Shown here: one piece after another, positions 1 through 8,952 of the stretch | Layout of the letters: each line of letters starts with the position of its first letter | Numbering within the stretch: position 1 is the first letter of the stretch | Source: Nitrosopumilus ureiphilus | Lineage (GTDB): Archaea > Thermoproteota > Nitrososphaeria > Nitrososphaerales > Nitrosopumilaceae | Assembly: GCF_013407185.1 (NCBI RefSeq) | Contig: NZ_CP026995.1 | Location: forward strand, 1,447,913 to 1,511,912 | DNA: 64,000 nt | Direction of reading: 5' to 3' | Made by a program: the position numbers and the translations under genes | The notes under the pieces: model-generated | Databases searched by the model: none | What the model was told of the DNA's origin: nothing | What the model saw: only the letters and a program-made list of their open reading frames with translations

Positions 1-144
1 TTTAGACTTTCTTTTGAATAATTGTGTTCCAACTGCTGCTATATGATCAGGCTCAAATGCATGTTCGATTCCAACCATCAACCCCAATCCCATAATTAGT
101 GCAGGGGTAAAATCACCAATGGAGGAAATTATTTCTTCAAACAA
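1..144 (-). CDS. N-terminal part of a nickel/cobalt transporter-like membrane protein (cut by window edge)
   Basis: The reverse strand is open from a TTG at 142-144 to the window edge. The 48 visible residues include GLMVGIEHAFEPDHIAAVG, which holds the HX4DH signature (His-Ala-Phe-Glu-Pro-Asp-His) of the first metal-binding helix in NiCoT/UreH/RcnA-type permeases. The family imports or exports Ni2+ or Co2+. Only the N-terminus is present, so subfamily and direction of transport cannot be decided. An upstream in-frame stop limits the start to this TTG or to internal ATG codons. Confidence 0.6.
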   Translation of the reverse strand, partial: MFEEIISSIGDFTPALIMGLGLMVGIEHAFEPDHIAAVGTQLFKRKSK

Positions 145-217
145 TTCTAAACATCATATTGAAAACCAATAATGAATAATTAAGAATTTTAAAAGTAATT
201 TCTAGGAAAAATCAAAA

Positions 218-379
218 TTAATTTTTTTGTTTTTTTTCTCTATCAAGCCATTCAGGAATTATTATTGCTCGGATAAATTCTTGTGTAGTAATGCCTCTTT
301 TTGATGCTAATCTCCTAATTTTTTGATATACAGAATCATCTATTGTCATGAAAAATTTTGTTGTTTTTTTAGTATACAT
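218..379 (-). CDS. Small ribbon-helix-helix-like DNA-binding protein (53 aa)
   Basis: An ATG at 377-379 opens a 53-residue protein. Its Lys/Thr-rich start leads into a predicted strand (FFMTIDDSVY) and two helices (QKIRRLASKRGI, TTQEFIRAIIIPEW), the order seen in CopG/Arc/MetJ regulators. It probably acts as a dimeric repressor or an antitoxin. The gene lies alone, divergent from the secreted-protein gene at 578, with a 16-bp palindrome in the shared upstream region that it could plausibly bind. The family call rests on sequence pattern only. Confidence 0.6.
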   Translation of the reverse strand: MYTKKTTKFFMTIDDSVYQKIRRLASKRGITTQEFIRAIIIPEWLDREKKQKN

Positions 380-465
380 CACAAAGATAATGAGAGAATG
401 GATTTAAAATATTAGTTAATAGAAAAAAATAGTAATAAATATCAAGACAACTATTTTTAGATTTA

Positions 466-481
466 TAGTCGACGTCGACTA
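466..481. promoter_or_regulatory. 16-bp perfect palindrome between divergent genes
   Basis: TAGTCGACGTCGACTA is a perfect dyad in very AT-rich DNA. It lies about 95 bp upstream of the ATG at 578 and 85 bp upstream of the ribbon-helix-helix gene, so it is a candidate operator. A TATA-like stretch follows at about 517-526. Confidence 0.4.
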
Positions 482-577
482 GACTTAAAAAATAATCCAA
501 TTACAACAATTTGTAAATTATATTTAAGATGTAAAACATTGTTCAAACATAACTAACAAGCATTTATTTTCATTTCA

Positions 578-1651
578 ATGACATATGACAAAGTCAAAAT
601 CGGTTTTCTCATGACGATACTTTCTGTTTCTTTAGCATCTATTGTACTCACTCAATCTTTTGCAGAAGAAAGTAATATCAGTCAAGAACAAGAACGTAAA
701 AACGCAATTGAACAACAAACTAGTTTGTTTTCAAATAATCCAATATTTGGAGAAAAAATTGCTATAGAAGGATATGATAGATTAGTTTCAAAAGTAGATC
801 CGGGCATAGGACATGAAAATCATCAGTTAGCAGTGATAATTCCAATTAGCGATAAAGAATATACTGGAATGTTATACTATTCTGCATCTGAACCTGTTCA
901 GCTTGTATCACTTAGAGGCCCACTAGAATCTGGAGAAGAGAAAGGGAAATTCATTTGGACAACAGACGGCAGCGTAAACTACGAAATTACTCTAGTCAAT
1001 GAATATTCAACCTCTGGCGAATGGAATTTTGTCGGAAATGCTCTTGCTGTACACACGTTCAAAAATACACCATTTGTAGTAGACTATAAAGTAGATTATG
1101 AAGAAACAAACGGATCAGCATATCTTCCATCCAACAGTCTAAATGATGTTAACATCATGACAGAGTTCAATTTTGATTCAGGTACTGTAAAAATTGACAG
1201 TTTTGATGTATTCAAACAAGTAAGTGGATTCGGTAAGGTTCAACCTGTTGTCAACTTGCAAGGAATTGTAGGGATTGACAAAAGCATCCTATACAGAGCT
1301 GCAGATTCTGAATTTAATGTAGGAACAGGCCCATATGGATTAGAACATCAATTCTCAGAATTTGGAATGTCAATATATCTAGAACAAGGAGATATCCCAA
1401 TCAGAAAGATGATCTACAGGGAATGTGACATTACAAACTACTCAATAGATACTCTAAATGATAAAGACTACAGTTACAACAGAGCCTCTGTTTTTGTACT
1501 TGTAGATAATTTTGAGATCACTTGTGCTGGAATGCAACCATATCATTATGACTATCAAAAATACATTGACGAATATGGAGTGGATGCAGTCATGAAAATG
1601 AGCAAAATGAAGATGAGTCCAAAAACATACAAAGACTATGGCATAGATTAA
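578..1651 (+). CDS. Secreted protein of unknown function (357 aa)
   Basis: The N-terminus has a basic start, a hydrophobic stretch (FLMTILSVSLASIVLTQ) and a likely signal-peptidase site after QSFA near residue 29, so the protein is exported. The rest is beta-rich with no membrane segment; the last third has two Cys (in YRECDITNY and FEITCAG) that could pair. I recognise no catalytic motif. The C-terminus is Met/Lys-rich (MKMSKMKMSPK), a pattern sometimes seen in metal-binding tails, but this is weak. The gene is monocistronic and ends in a clear terminator. Confidence 0.8.
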   Translation: MTYDKVKIGFLMTILSVSLASIVLTQSFAEESNISQEQERKNAIEQQTSLFSNNPIFGEKIAIEGYDRLVSKVDPGIGHENHQLAVIIPISDKEYTGMLYYSASEPVQLVSLRGPLESGEEKGKFIWTTDGSVNYEITLVNEYSTSGEWNFVGNALAVHTFKNTPFVVDYKVDYEETNGSAYLPSNSLNDVNIMTEFNFDSGTVKIDSFDVFKQVSGFGKVQPVVNLQGIVGIDKSILYRAADSEFNVGTGPYGLEHQFSEFGMSIYLEQGDIPIRKMIYRECDITNYSIDTLNDKDYSYNRASVFVLVDNFEITCAGMQPYHYDYQKYIDEYGVDAVMKMSKMKMSPKTYKDYGID

Positions 1652-1679
1652 TGAATTAATCTAGGTCCGACTTTTTTTT
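1645..1679 (+). terminator. Hairpin plus T-run
   Basis: AGATTAAT-GA-ATTAATCT forms a perfect inverted repeat that overlaps the stop codon of the secreted-protein gene. It is followed ten bases later by eight T, consistent with archaeal transcription termination. Confidence 0.55.
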
Positions 1680-1734
1680 ATTAAATCACTTTACAAGATA
1701 AAATGCTATTTTTCATATTCTTATAATATACATA

Positions 1735-2127
1735 ATGATTCAGATTAAATTTCATATTCAAAGTAACAATTTTACAAAGACAAAAAAAATTCAATTTTGT
1801 AAAAATAGTGAAAAAAATCTTGATACATTATACGGAATTGCCAAAGAAACTATTGAGAGAAAAGAGAAAAGTGATTTGGAACAACTAATGATGGTGTGTT
1901 GTTTTCACATGGTTAAAGAGATTAGAGAAAATACAATTGTTGGCGGCATTCAAGATAAATTGTTAGAAGAATGGTCTAAGCATCAAAGTACTGTTCAAAT
2001 CCTCAAAGAGATCAGGAACATATCCATAGAGGCTAAAATAGATAATATTCCAAAAAAAAGTCTAGACTTTTCATTCAAACACAAAGATTTTGTGCCTAAC
2101 CTAACAGAACTATCGGCTTTGAGGTAA
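1735..2127 (+). CDS. Hypothetical cytosolic protein (130 aa)
   Basis: The protein is soluble, Lys/Glu-rich and mostly helical (NSEKNLDTLYGIAKETIERK, EIRENTIVGG), with no recognised domain, signal or membrane segment. The stop overlaps the 3' end of the convergent symporter gene by 32 bp. TATA-like sequence lies at 1720-1730, close to the ATG. Function unknown; the long open frame with balanced composition argues it is real. Confidence 0.6.
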   Translation: MIQIKFHIQSNNFTKTKKIQFCKNSEKNLDTLYGIAKETIERKEKSDLEQLMMVCCFHMVKEIRENTIVGGIQDKLLEEWSKHQSTVQILKEIRNISIEAKIDNIPKKSLDFSFKHKDFVPNLTELSALR

Positions 2128-4405
2128 GCTTAAGTAATTTTTGAGTAACATGACCCAAGTCTGAAGTAGATTTTCCCATCCCCTTTTTGCCCATAATTAT
2201 CATATCTACTTTGAGATTGTCAGCAAGTTCTGCAATTTTTTTAGCAGGATCTCCCAATTTAACAATACGTTTGTAGTCATTGATCTGTTTTGGTACGACA
2301 ACACTTCTAAGAATCAATTTGCCCTCTTCTTGAATCTGAGATACTAATTCTTCGTCGATATTTTCTTCATTTTCATCAGTCCACTCTATTACATGTAGCA
2401 AATAGATCCTCACTTTGGCAGCTCCCCTGAAAAGATAGCTTGCGTGGTAAAGTGCCTTCAATGATCGTGCAGAACCGTCTATTGGTACTAGAATTTTCAT
2501 CACAGGAGAATAATCTCCGGGTGAAGGAGAATAGTCAGATTGCCTCATCACATCTGAATCCATTGTTGCTTTGTGAAAAATTTCACTGATGCTTTTTCTT
2601 GCCTCAATTAGCGGCAAAAAGATTATGATTCCTGCCGCTCCAAATGCCCAAACTAGTGCAAGCCAAATCCAAAGATGAAATGATTGCTCATCAAAAACAA
2701 ATTTAGTCAGATAAAAAGACGCAGGCCAAACAATTACAAGAAAAACAGATATTGAAAATCCAGCTCTTTTACAGAATTTCAAAGAGCGTTGAAGGAGTTC
2801 TTCATCAGTATCATGCTTTAACATAGAGCGAATCTTATCATCTACAACAAGGATTTTTTGTTTCATTATATGAAAATCAAAGTTTTCAGATTTTATCATA
2901 CTTCCAATGAGTGTGATTCCCAAGCTGATAGTAATTGAAACAACATTTCCAATTAGAAGAGGAATAAGATTTCCTGTTGAAGAAAGAGTGATTTCGCCAA
3001 ACATTGAATTTGCAGACCAGAGCCATGATAAAACACCGCATACAAGTCCAATAATGGCAGCAGAGGTTGCAGCATATTTGTTGGTCTTTTTCCACAAAAT
3101 TGCAAAGGAGATTGGAGCTACTGCAGAGCCTATCAGAACTCCCATCATAAGATAGACATACTGTAAACTAAATCCAGAATGGAACAGCAATGATGCTAAC
3201 AATCCCATACCTATTCCAAACCCAAGAATTGTAAATCGGGAAATTCGTATCAATTCACGACCTGATGAGGAGGGTTTTAGATACGTACGAAATACATCAT
3301 AGGTAACAAGAGATGAAACGCTGACTAGTTGTGATGATCCAGCAGCAGTTACTGCTGTAAAGATGATTGTGAGAAGAAGTATGGCACCAAAATCTCCCAT
3401 CAGATTTGATGCAGCAGTTGGTGCAACCAGCCCCAATCCAATCTCGTTTTCTGTCAAAGTTACTCCAGTAGCTATTGCAGCCAGGCCAAGTGTAGTAGCA
3501 AGAGTAAACGGAATTGCAAACCAGGTCAAACCTCCCAAGATAAATCCTCCAGTTGCAGCCTTGGGTCTTGAAGCAATTGCTCTTTGCCAATAAGATTGAT
3601 CAACAAAGACAGTTCCAAAGTTTCCTACAATGTTGATGATACCAAATATCAGAGCACCCACAGACGCTAGTGTCAAATATGTTCCAAATGCATTTCCTTC
3701 AACGGGATTTAGGATAGATGCTTGAGTTAATTTTTCATACATTCCAGAAATTCCACCAATTTCAGGAGTGGCAAAATAGATGACAGTAACAAAGACTAGC
3801 ACTACAACAAAAATTAAAGTAGCATTAAGATATTCTGCAAAAAATGTTGCTTTTAGACCACCAAAAATTGTATAAAGAATTATTCCGATAGGAATTAGAA
3901 ATGCAGCTAGTGTAGTATCTACTCCAGTAAGAGAATTGATTACTGCTGCTCCACCTAACACAAGCATAGCAGTTACAATGGTATTTGTCATCAGTGCAAA
4001 AAATAAGAAAACTTTGTGAGAATGTTTTCCAAATCTAACATAGATCATTTCAGGAAAAGTGTGAGTCATTGGTGCCTTTCTTTTTAGTTCAAGTGCAAGA
4101 ATTGCAAACAAGATTACCTGAATGCTGGCACCTGCTGCATACCAAAAAGAACCACCTAATCCAAATGCATAGGTCACAGTAGATGATTGCAAAAGAGTTG
4201 CAGCCCATGTCCATGCAGAGACAATAGATGATGCAATTAGTCCAGTTTTGATGGTTCGTCCTGCAGTGTAAAACCATTCAGATGTCTTTCTAGTGCCAAG
4301 CCATTTTGTTTCAGCCTTTACCATTAGTGTGACGGATAATGCCATAATCAGCCCAACTCCGATTAATACGATATATCCTATGTTCTCAGATAGAACAACA
4401 CCCAC
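2096..4405 (-). CDS. DUR3-like sodium/solute symporter fused to a universal stress protein domain (769 aa)
   Basis: Residues 1 to about 600 form a multi-helix permease of the solute:sodium symporter family. Signatures such as SAWTWAATLLQSSTVTY, FWYAAGAS and LELKRKAPMTHTFPE resemble DUR3-type urea/polyamine transporters. After the last membrane helix and a linker, residues about 625-769 are a complete UspA-type domain beginning MKILVPIDGSARS and ending with the nucleotide-binding pattern IIMGKKGMGKSTSDLGHVTQKLL and SKPIVLL. The family imports urea, proline or similar solutes with Na+ or H+; the cytosolic tail may sense ATP. The divergent Lrp-like gene at 4521 is a likely regulator. The substrate is inferred only. 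Confidence 0.85.
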   Translation of the reverse strand: MGVVLSENIGYIVLIGVGLIMALSVTLMVKAETKWLGTRKTSEWFYTAGRTIKTGLIASSIVSAWTWAATLLQSSTVTYAFGLGGSFWYAAGASIQVILFAILALELKRKAPMTHTFPEMIYVRFGKHSHKVFLFFALMTNTIVTAMLVLGGAAVINSLTGVDTTLAAFLIPIGIILYTIFGGLKATFFAEYLNATLIFVVVLVFVTVIYFATPEIGGISGMYEKLTQASILNPVEGNAFGTYLTLASVGALIFGIINIVGNFGTVFVDQSYWQRAIASRPKAATGGFILGGLTWFAIPFTLATTLGLAAIATGVTLTENEIGLGLVAPTAASNLMGDFGAILLLTIIFTAVTAAGSSQLVSVSSLVTYDVFRTYLKPSSSGRELIRISRFTILGFGIGMGLLASLLFHSGFSLQYVYLMMGVLIGSAVAPISFAILWKKTNKYAATSAAIIGLVCGVLSWLWSANSMFGEITLSSTGNLIPLLIGNVVSITISLGITLIGSMIKSENFDFHIMKQKILVVDDKIRSMLKHDTDEELLQRSLKFCKRAGFSISVFLVIVWPASFYLTKFVFDEQSFHLWIWLALVWAFGAAGIIIFLPLIEARKSISEIFHKATMDSDVMRQSDYSPSPGDYSPVMKILVPIDGSARSLKALYHASYLFRGAAKVRIYLLHVIEWTDENEENIDEELVSQIQEEGKLILRSVVVPKQINDYKRIVKLGDPAKKIAELADNLKVDMIIMGKKGMGKSTSDLGHVTQKLLKLTSKPIVLLG

Positions 4406-4520
4406 GTAAAAAAGATCTAAAAACAGGTATTAAAATAGAATTAGCATAGCAAGATGGATTCTAGCCTGGAACAAAAGAATAGGTAAATTTGTTAAATAGA
4501 TGATTTGGAAATAATTATCA

Positions 4521-5060
4521 TTGATAGACAAGGTTGATGAGCTAATAATTTCAGCACTTTCCCAAAATTCAAAACAAGAAGTATTTGAGATTTGGGATTT
4601 TTTAAAGGGATTTAATTATAATTTAACAGAGGAAGAAATTGAATCTAGAATATCAAAACTTGAGGAAGAAGGAATTATCAAAGGATATACAATAACTGTA
4701 GATGTAAAGAAAATTCCACATAGAGTCATTCGTGTAGATCTTGTTACATTTAGAACATCACAAGCACTTCCCAAAAGACTAGAAGGATTGAAAAAATATC
4801 TCAATGATGCGCCATTTGTTTTATTTTCAGGCAGAACACGTGGAGGATACGATTGGATTACAGTCAAATCATTCTTGTCAAATGAGATGGCAGATGAAGA
4901 AAACGATATTTATCGAAATTTGTTTGGAGACATTATTCAGACATATGAGGTCTATGATTTTGTTCCACAGACAGAAGCATCAATTTATGCACTTACATAT
5001 ACTGAAGATGAATACAAGAAGTTTCTCAAAGAATGGGCACCTCCATTTATTGGGTCATAA
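4521..5060 (+). CDS. Lrp/AsnC-family transcriptional regulator (179 aa)
   Basis: An N-terminal helix-turn-helix of the Lrp type (DKVDELIISALSQNSKQEVFEIWDFL, then ESRISKLEEEGIIKGYTITVD) is followed by a ligand-binding RAM-like half of alternating strands and helices (RVDLVTFRTSQALPKRLEGLKKYL, FSGRTRGGYDWITVKSF). At 179 residues it is slightly longer than a typical Lrp. It is divergent from the symporter gene with about 115 bp between starts, the usual arrangement for a local regulator responding to an amino acid or nitrogen compound. The target is inferred. Confidence 0.8.
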   Translation: MIDKVDELIISALSQNSKQEVFEIWDFLKGFNYNLTEEEIESRISKLEEEGIIKGYTITVDVKKIPHRVIRVDLVTFRTSQALPKRLEGLKKYLNDAPFVLFSGRTRGGYDWITVKSFLSNEMADEENDIYRNLFGDIIQTYEVYDFVPQTEASIYALTYTEDEYKKFLKEWAPPFIGS

Positions 5061-5076
5061 GAAAAATAGGACAAAA

Positions 5077-5928
5077 CTATTGCAAATGTTTCTTTTTGAA
5101 GTGGATGGTTTCATCTATCATTGAATGAGTTTTCAATCTTAGACCCATCAAAAATTTAATCATCTCTACTCTTTGTTTTGGATTAATACCATGTGCATCT
5201 TCTATAAGGTCATCAATTCTTGAGAGTGTTATTTTTAGAGACAAATTAGTTTTCTTTATCAAATTAAGCGACTTTGAATTTTTGTTGGGTATTGGTTTGT
5301 ATAGATCAGATTCAGATTTGATCTTCTTTTTCATTACCCTGATTTGTTTTACTGTTAGTTTGTTGTTGACTATTTCATCTACAAATTCACTTTTCAGTGA
5401 AGAATCAACACTAGTTAGTTCCAATGCCTGACTTACGCTCAAATTACTGCAAACTAGCTTTTCTCGAACATCTTCAGGGAGTTTTAAGAGCTGCATTCTA
5501 TGAGATACGTACTCTTCGCTTTTTCCAATTTTTTGGCCAAGGTCACTTATTCCACCCCAGCCATATTCATTCACATATTTTTGATATGCTTCAGCTTCTT
5601 CTATAGGATCCATAGATTTTCTTTGAATATTCTCGGTTAGCTGAATTTCATATGCCTGTTTATCAGATAAATCTCTGATTTTACTTGGGATAAATCTCCA
5701 ACGCATTGATTTACATGCTGTAAATCTTCGATGCCCTGCAACAATCTCAAACCCATGATCAAGGGGCCGGATAACAATAGGTTGCAATAGTCCATGTTCC
5801 TTTATGCTAGATTTTAGGTTTGTAAGTTCGGGGGAATTTAAGGGAAGTTTGTATCTAACTGGGAAATTAGATGGCCTAATCATTCGAATTTCAATAGGTT
5901 CTACTATAGAATTGTCAATTATTTCCAT
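5077..5928 (-). CDS. parB: ParB/Spo0J-type partition protein (283 aa)
   Basis: The protein has the ordered ParB signatures: a box with GHRRFTA (the GERRxRA-like CTPase motif) near residue 65, TENIQRKSMDPIEEAEAY, then a helix-turn-helix with IGKSEEYVSHRMQLLKLPEDV. It therefore probably binds parS-like sites and clamps DNA in chromosome or plasmid segregation. The C-terminal third is Lys/Ser-rich and less conserved. No ParA neighbour is visible in the window. It sits among core genes, so it is more likely chromosomal than carried by the downstream island. The stop is 17 bp from that of the Lrp gene (convergent). Confidence 0.85.
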   Translation of the reverse strand: MEIIDNSIVEPIEIRMIRPSNFPVRYKLPLNSPELTNLKSSIKEHGLLQPIVIRPLDHGFEIVAGHRRFTACKSMRWRFIPSKIRDLSDKQAYEIQLTENIQRKSMDPIEEAEAYQKYVNEYGWGGISDLGQKIGKSEEYVSHRMQLLKLPEDVREKLVCSNLSVSQALELTSVDSSLKSEFVDEIVNNKLTVKQIRVMKKKIKSESDLYKPIPNKNSKSLNLIKKTNLSLKITLSRIDDLIEDAHGINPKQRVEMIKFLMGLRLKTHSMIDETIHFKKKHLQ

Positions 5929-6478
5929 TCACAAACACTCCCATGCCATGTTATTGAAAGAGACATAGTATTTAGCCTTTAATAGAAATTTTATGTGAAA
6001 AATTGAATGGTTTTTGATTATTTTAAAATATTTGATGAAATTTGAAAATAATTTTGAAAAAATTATGTGTCGCTTCAAGTTAGGAGGGGATAATTTGATT
6101 TAATTTACAATTAGAACTGGTTTTTTTTGTTTTATGAAGAACATAATTTGAAACACTTGCACCGGATACAACAAATTTCCTGCTAGAACAGAATGACATC
6201 AAAGTAAAACAATTTTGGAACGATGCCTTTTTGATGAAATTTTTCCTCAGAAAATCCCCCAATTATTCAAAACAGTCTTGTGGGAGGATTGCGTGCCTTT
6301 TGGCCTTTCGTGAGATCTCATCTATAAACCCCTAGATCTCTCTTTTCTGATTAGCAATGAAAGGAATTTGCAATAATATGTTAAAAAGTAAACTATTGAG
6401 TTTGCATATTAGACTATACTAAACATCATAGACGCAATTTTGGAGAAAATATAATAGAAGTTTTCTATAAGGCTCAGT
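5929..6478. other. Intergenic region, no confident gene
   Basis: This 550-bp stretch separates parB from citrate synthase. A 60-codon reverse frame at 6080-6262 has no coding signs. A slightly GC-richer segment near 6275-6340 could hold a small RNA but shows no diagnostic box. TATA-like sequence near 6405-6420 and 6445-6455 could serve the citrate synthase gene. Confidence 0.4.
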
Positions 6479-7642
6479 ATGGAAACTAAAAACATTGGCT
6501 TGCGAGGAATCGAGGTTGCAGATACTAGAATATCAAACATTGATGGAGAAAAAGGCAAGCTGATTTATCGGGGATTTGACATACTAGATCTTACAAAAAA
6601 CTCTACGTTTGAAGAAACAGCATATTTACTACTATACGATAACTTACCAACCAAGAGCCAACTGGATGAATTTAATGCAAAATTAATTGATGCCAGATAC
6701 ATTCCAAAACAAATGCAAAAAAACATGGGAAACTGGAGAAAAGATGCAGACCCCATGGATATGCTGCAGGCATTTGTATCTGCACTTGCAGGATACTATG
6801 ACGAGGAGTTTTCAAACAAGGAGGCCAGTTATGAGAAAGCAATCAATCTCATTGCAAAAGTTCCAACCATCGTTGCAAGTTGGCAAAGAATTAGAAATGG
6901 ATTGGAAATTGTGGATCCTGATTCATCACTTAGTCATGCTGCAAATTTTCTATACATGATGACAGGCGAAAAGCCAGATCCCGAAGTTGAAAAAATATTT
7001 GATGTGTGTTTAATTCTTCATGCCGACCATACTTTTAATGCATCAACATTTACTGCAAGGCAAGTAGCATCAACTAGGGCTCACATGTATTCAGCAGCTA
7101 GCGCTGCAATTGGAGCATTAAGTGGAGAATTGCACGGAGGAGCCAATACTGAAGTTATGAAGATGTTGCTAGAAATTGGAGAAGTGGGAAAAGTTGAATC
7201 ATGTATTAAAGAAAAGATGAACAATAATGAAAGAATAATGGGAATGGGGCATGCAGTTTACAAAACATATGATCCAAGAGCCCAAGTTCTAAAAGAGCTA
7301 TCTAGAAAATTAGCAGAAAAAACTAAAGATCCCTGGTTTGAGATTACAGAAAAGATCGAAATGGTAACGATTTCTGAGATGAAATCACAAAAAGGCAGAG
7401 ACATTTATCCAAATGTGGATTTGTACAGTGCATCAATTTACTATATGTTGAAAATCCCAATGGATCTTAATACACCAATATTTGCAATTTCAAGGGTTGC
7501 AGGATGGGCAGCCCACATCATTGAGGAGAAATTTGCAGAAGCTGCACCAAAGCCTGCATTGTACAGACCAAAAGCAGTCTATGTTGGAAAATACTGTGGT
7601 CCTCAAGGCTGCGAATACAAAACACTTGACTTGAGAAAATAG
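6479..7642 (+). CDS. gltA: Citrate synthase (387 aa)
   Basis: It condenses acetyl-CoA and oxaloacetate to citrate in the cytosolic TCA/anaplerotic pathway. The catalytic triad is visible: His219 (in SGELHGGANTEV), His258 (in MGMGHAVYKTYDPRA) and Asp314 (in YPNVDLYSASIYY). CoA-binding and hinge sequences and the N-terminal GLRGIEVADT...GKLIYRGFDI are typical of archaeal/Gram-positive short citrate synthases, and the 387-residue length fits. The gene is monocistronic with its own promoter. In ammonia-oxidising archaea the cycle mainly supplies 2-oxoglutarate. Confidence 0.95.
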   Translation: METKNIGLRGIEVADTRISNIDGEKGKLIYRGFDILDLTKNSTFEETAYLLLYDNLPTKSQLDEFNAKLIDARYIPKQMQKNMGNWRKDADPMDMLQAFVSALAGYYDEEFSNKEASYEKAINLIAKVPTIVASWQRIRNGLEIVDPDSSLSHAANFLYMMTGEKPDPEVEKIFDVCLILHADHTFNASTFTARQVASTRAHMYSAASAAIGALSGELHGGANTEVMKMLLEIGEVGKVESCIKEKMNNNERIMGMGHAVYKTYDPRAQVLKELSRKLAEKTKDPWFEITEKIEMVTISEMKSQKGRDIYPNVDLYSASIYYMLKIPMDLNTPIFAISRVAGWAAHIIEEKFAEAAPKPALYRPKAVYVGKYCGPQGCEYKTLDLRK

Positions 7643-7644
7643 TC

Positions 7645-7851
7645 CTAGTTTCTTGTGCTAAGCCACTCTTTTGCTTTAGAGTTTACATCATGTTTGTACA
7701 ACACTTCAAAGACCATATCATAAAATGTAATTCCTTTTTTATGAGCCTGATCATCGAGCCATTTTATTCCATCAGCTAATTCGGGATCATATTCTGAGAA
7801 TTCAACTAATTCATCGACCATCTTTGAGAAAAAGGCGTGAGATTCAAGCAT
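7645..7851 (-). CDS. Small conserved-type acidic protein (68 aa)
   Basis: The longer frame could start at 7938, but an ATG at 7849-7851 is preceded by GGTGA and begins MLESHAFFSKMVDELVEFSE, so I use that start. The product is a soluble, mostly helical, acidic protein (PELADGIKWLDDQAHKKGI, FYDMVFEVLYKHDV). No family is recognised. It is convergent with citrate synthase, 2 bp between stops. Confidence 0.6.
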   Translation of the reverse strand: MLESHAFFSKMVDELVEFSEYDPELADGIKWLDDQAHKKGITFYDMVFEVLYKHDVNSKAKEWLSTRN

Positions 7852-8055
7852 ATGTTCACCTTTAAATCTTTGATCATAAGTGACGGATTCAAAATATATA
7901 GACAAAAGAGTCACTTTATTTTTAAATACGTTTAACAATTTTAAAATTTCAAAAATTTATCCGTGAATACAAGCACAAGACACATTACACCAAAGTAATT
8001 TACTGACAAATCTCCCACTGAAATTGATCTTAAATCAAATTCATAATTATTATTC

Positions 8056-8328
8056 ATGGACGAATCCATTCCTTTTGAGGTAAAATACAAGGGAAAGACT
8101 GCAATACTGACAGTATCAAAAGATGCCGTGGAATGCAAAATTGGCAATGCCATAGCATTCTCAATTAATACAAGATCAATTAGAATAGTAGACATTCCAA
8201 AAAGGCAGAATCTGTTGCTGAACTGGCAGCAAGAAGGAAAATCAATCAAGTCAATTTCCGTATTTTCAAAACATGTCAGCAAAATCAAAGATGCGATAGT
8301 TTTGGCCCACAATCAGGCAATTGTCTAA
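8056..8328 (+). CDS. Hypothetical protein (90 aa)
   Basis: A soluble alpha/beta protein beginning MDESIPFEVKYKGKTAILTVSKDAVECKIG, with alternating strands followed by a C-terminal helix (ISVFSKHVSKIKDAIVLAHNQ). The pattern could suit a small PH-like or oligomerisation domain, but no named family is recognised. TATA-like sequence (AATTATTATT) lies just before the ATG, suggesting a leaderless message. It precedes a DNA-binding membrane protein gene on the same strand by 63 bp. Confidence 0.65.
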   Translation: MDESIPFEVKYKGKTAILTVSKDAVECKIGNAIAFSINTRSIRIVDIPKRQNLLLNWQQEGKSIKSISVFSKHVSKIKDAIVLAHNQAIV

Positions 8329-8391
8329 TTTTTAACAAGTTTCCAAAATAATCAGATATAACTAAGGATTGGATATTTGAATTGATAACTA

Positions 8392-8952
8392 TTGTCCCTC
8401 AAAAAAGACAGTGATGAAGAATTTACTACAAAGGTTTTCACAAATGATGATTATTCCTTAAAATTACTTGGTGAACTTTTGGGTAATCAGGTAAGTAGAA
8501 ATATTATTAGATTATTGATTGAAAAAGAAATGTATGCCAACGAGATTGCAAACAATCTGGGCATTCAGTTCAATCTGATATCACACCATCTCAAAAAAAT
8601 GGGGGATCTGGGCCTCTTGTCTGTGAACAAAAAGAGAATCGTCAAAAAAGGCACACTTCACAAACATTACAAAATGGTGCCAGGAATATTTGTTCTGCCA
8701 AATCATACAAAAGACAAAATGGAAGAAAAAGGATTTTTGAAGAAAATTTTCAAAGATTCGATAAAATTTACTGTAATTGGAATTGCAACATTAGTTTCCT
8801 GGGTTGTACAAATTTCTTATCTTAGTGAAGACAAATGGAGTGGAGCATATACTGATTCAGATACAACATTAACAGTTCCACTAATTATAGTAATTATTGG
8901 TTTATCTATAATCTATTTTAGAAAAAAAAGAAAGGGTGTTAGGAACACCTAG
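8392..8952 (+). CDS. ArsR-like helix-turn-helix protein with a C-terminal membrane anchor (186 aa)
   Basis: Starts at a TTG because no ATG is available downstream of the in-frame stop. Residues about 25-95 form a winged helix (LLGNQVSRNIIRLLIEKEMYANEIANNL, FNLISHHLKKMGDLGLLSVNKKR), the DNA-binding unit of ArsR/MarR-like regulators. Two hydrophobic segments follow at about 122-142 and 160-177 (VPLIIVIIGLSIIYF), then a basic tail. Membrane-tethered one-component regulators of this shape are common in archaea. The 3' end overlaps the convergent secreted-protein pseudogene by 14 bp. Confidence 0.7.
   Translation: MSLKKDSDEEFTTKVFTNDDYSLKLLGELLGNQVSRNIIRLLIEKEMYANEIANNLGIQFNLISHHLKKMGDLGLLSVNKKRIVKKGTLHKHYKMVPGIFVLPNHTKDKMEEKGFLKKIFKDSIKFTVIGIATLVSWVVQISYLSEDKWSGAYTDSDTTLTVPLIIVIIGLSIIYFRKKRKGVRNT

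Noticed and set aside
5077-5928. ParB at 5 kb as part of the mobile island
   Set aside because: It is surrounded by core genes, about 5 kb left of the first element gene, and is distinct from the ParB-like gene in the TFB operon.
6080-6262. 60-codon reverse ORF
   Set aside because: No start signal, Ser/Phe/Lys-biased random composition and no domain; treated as intergenic.
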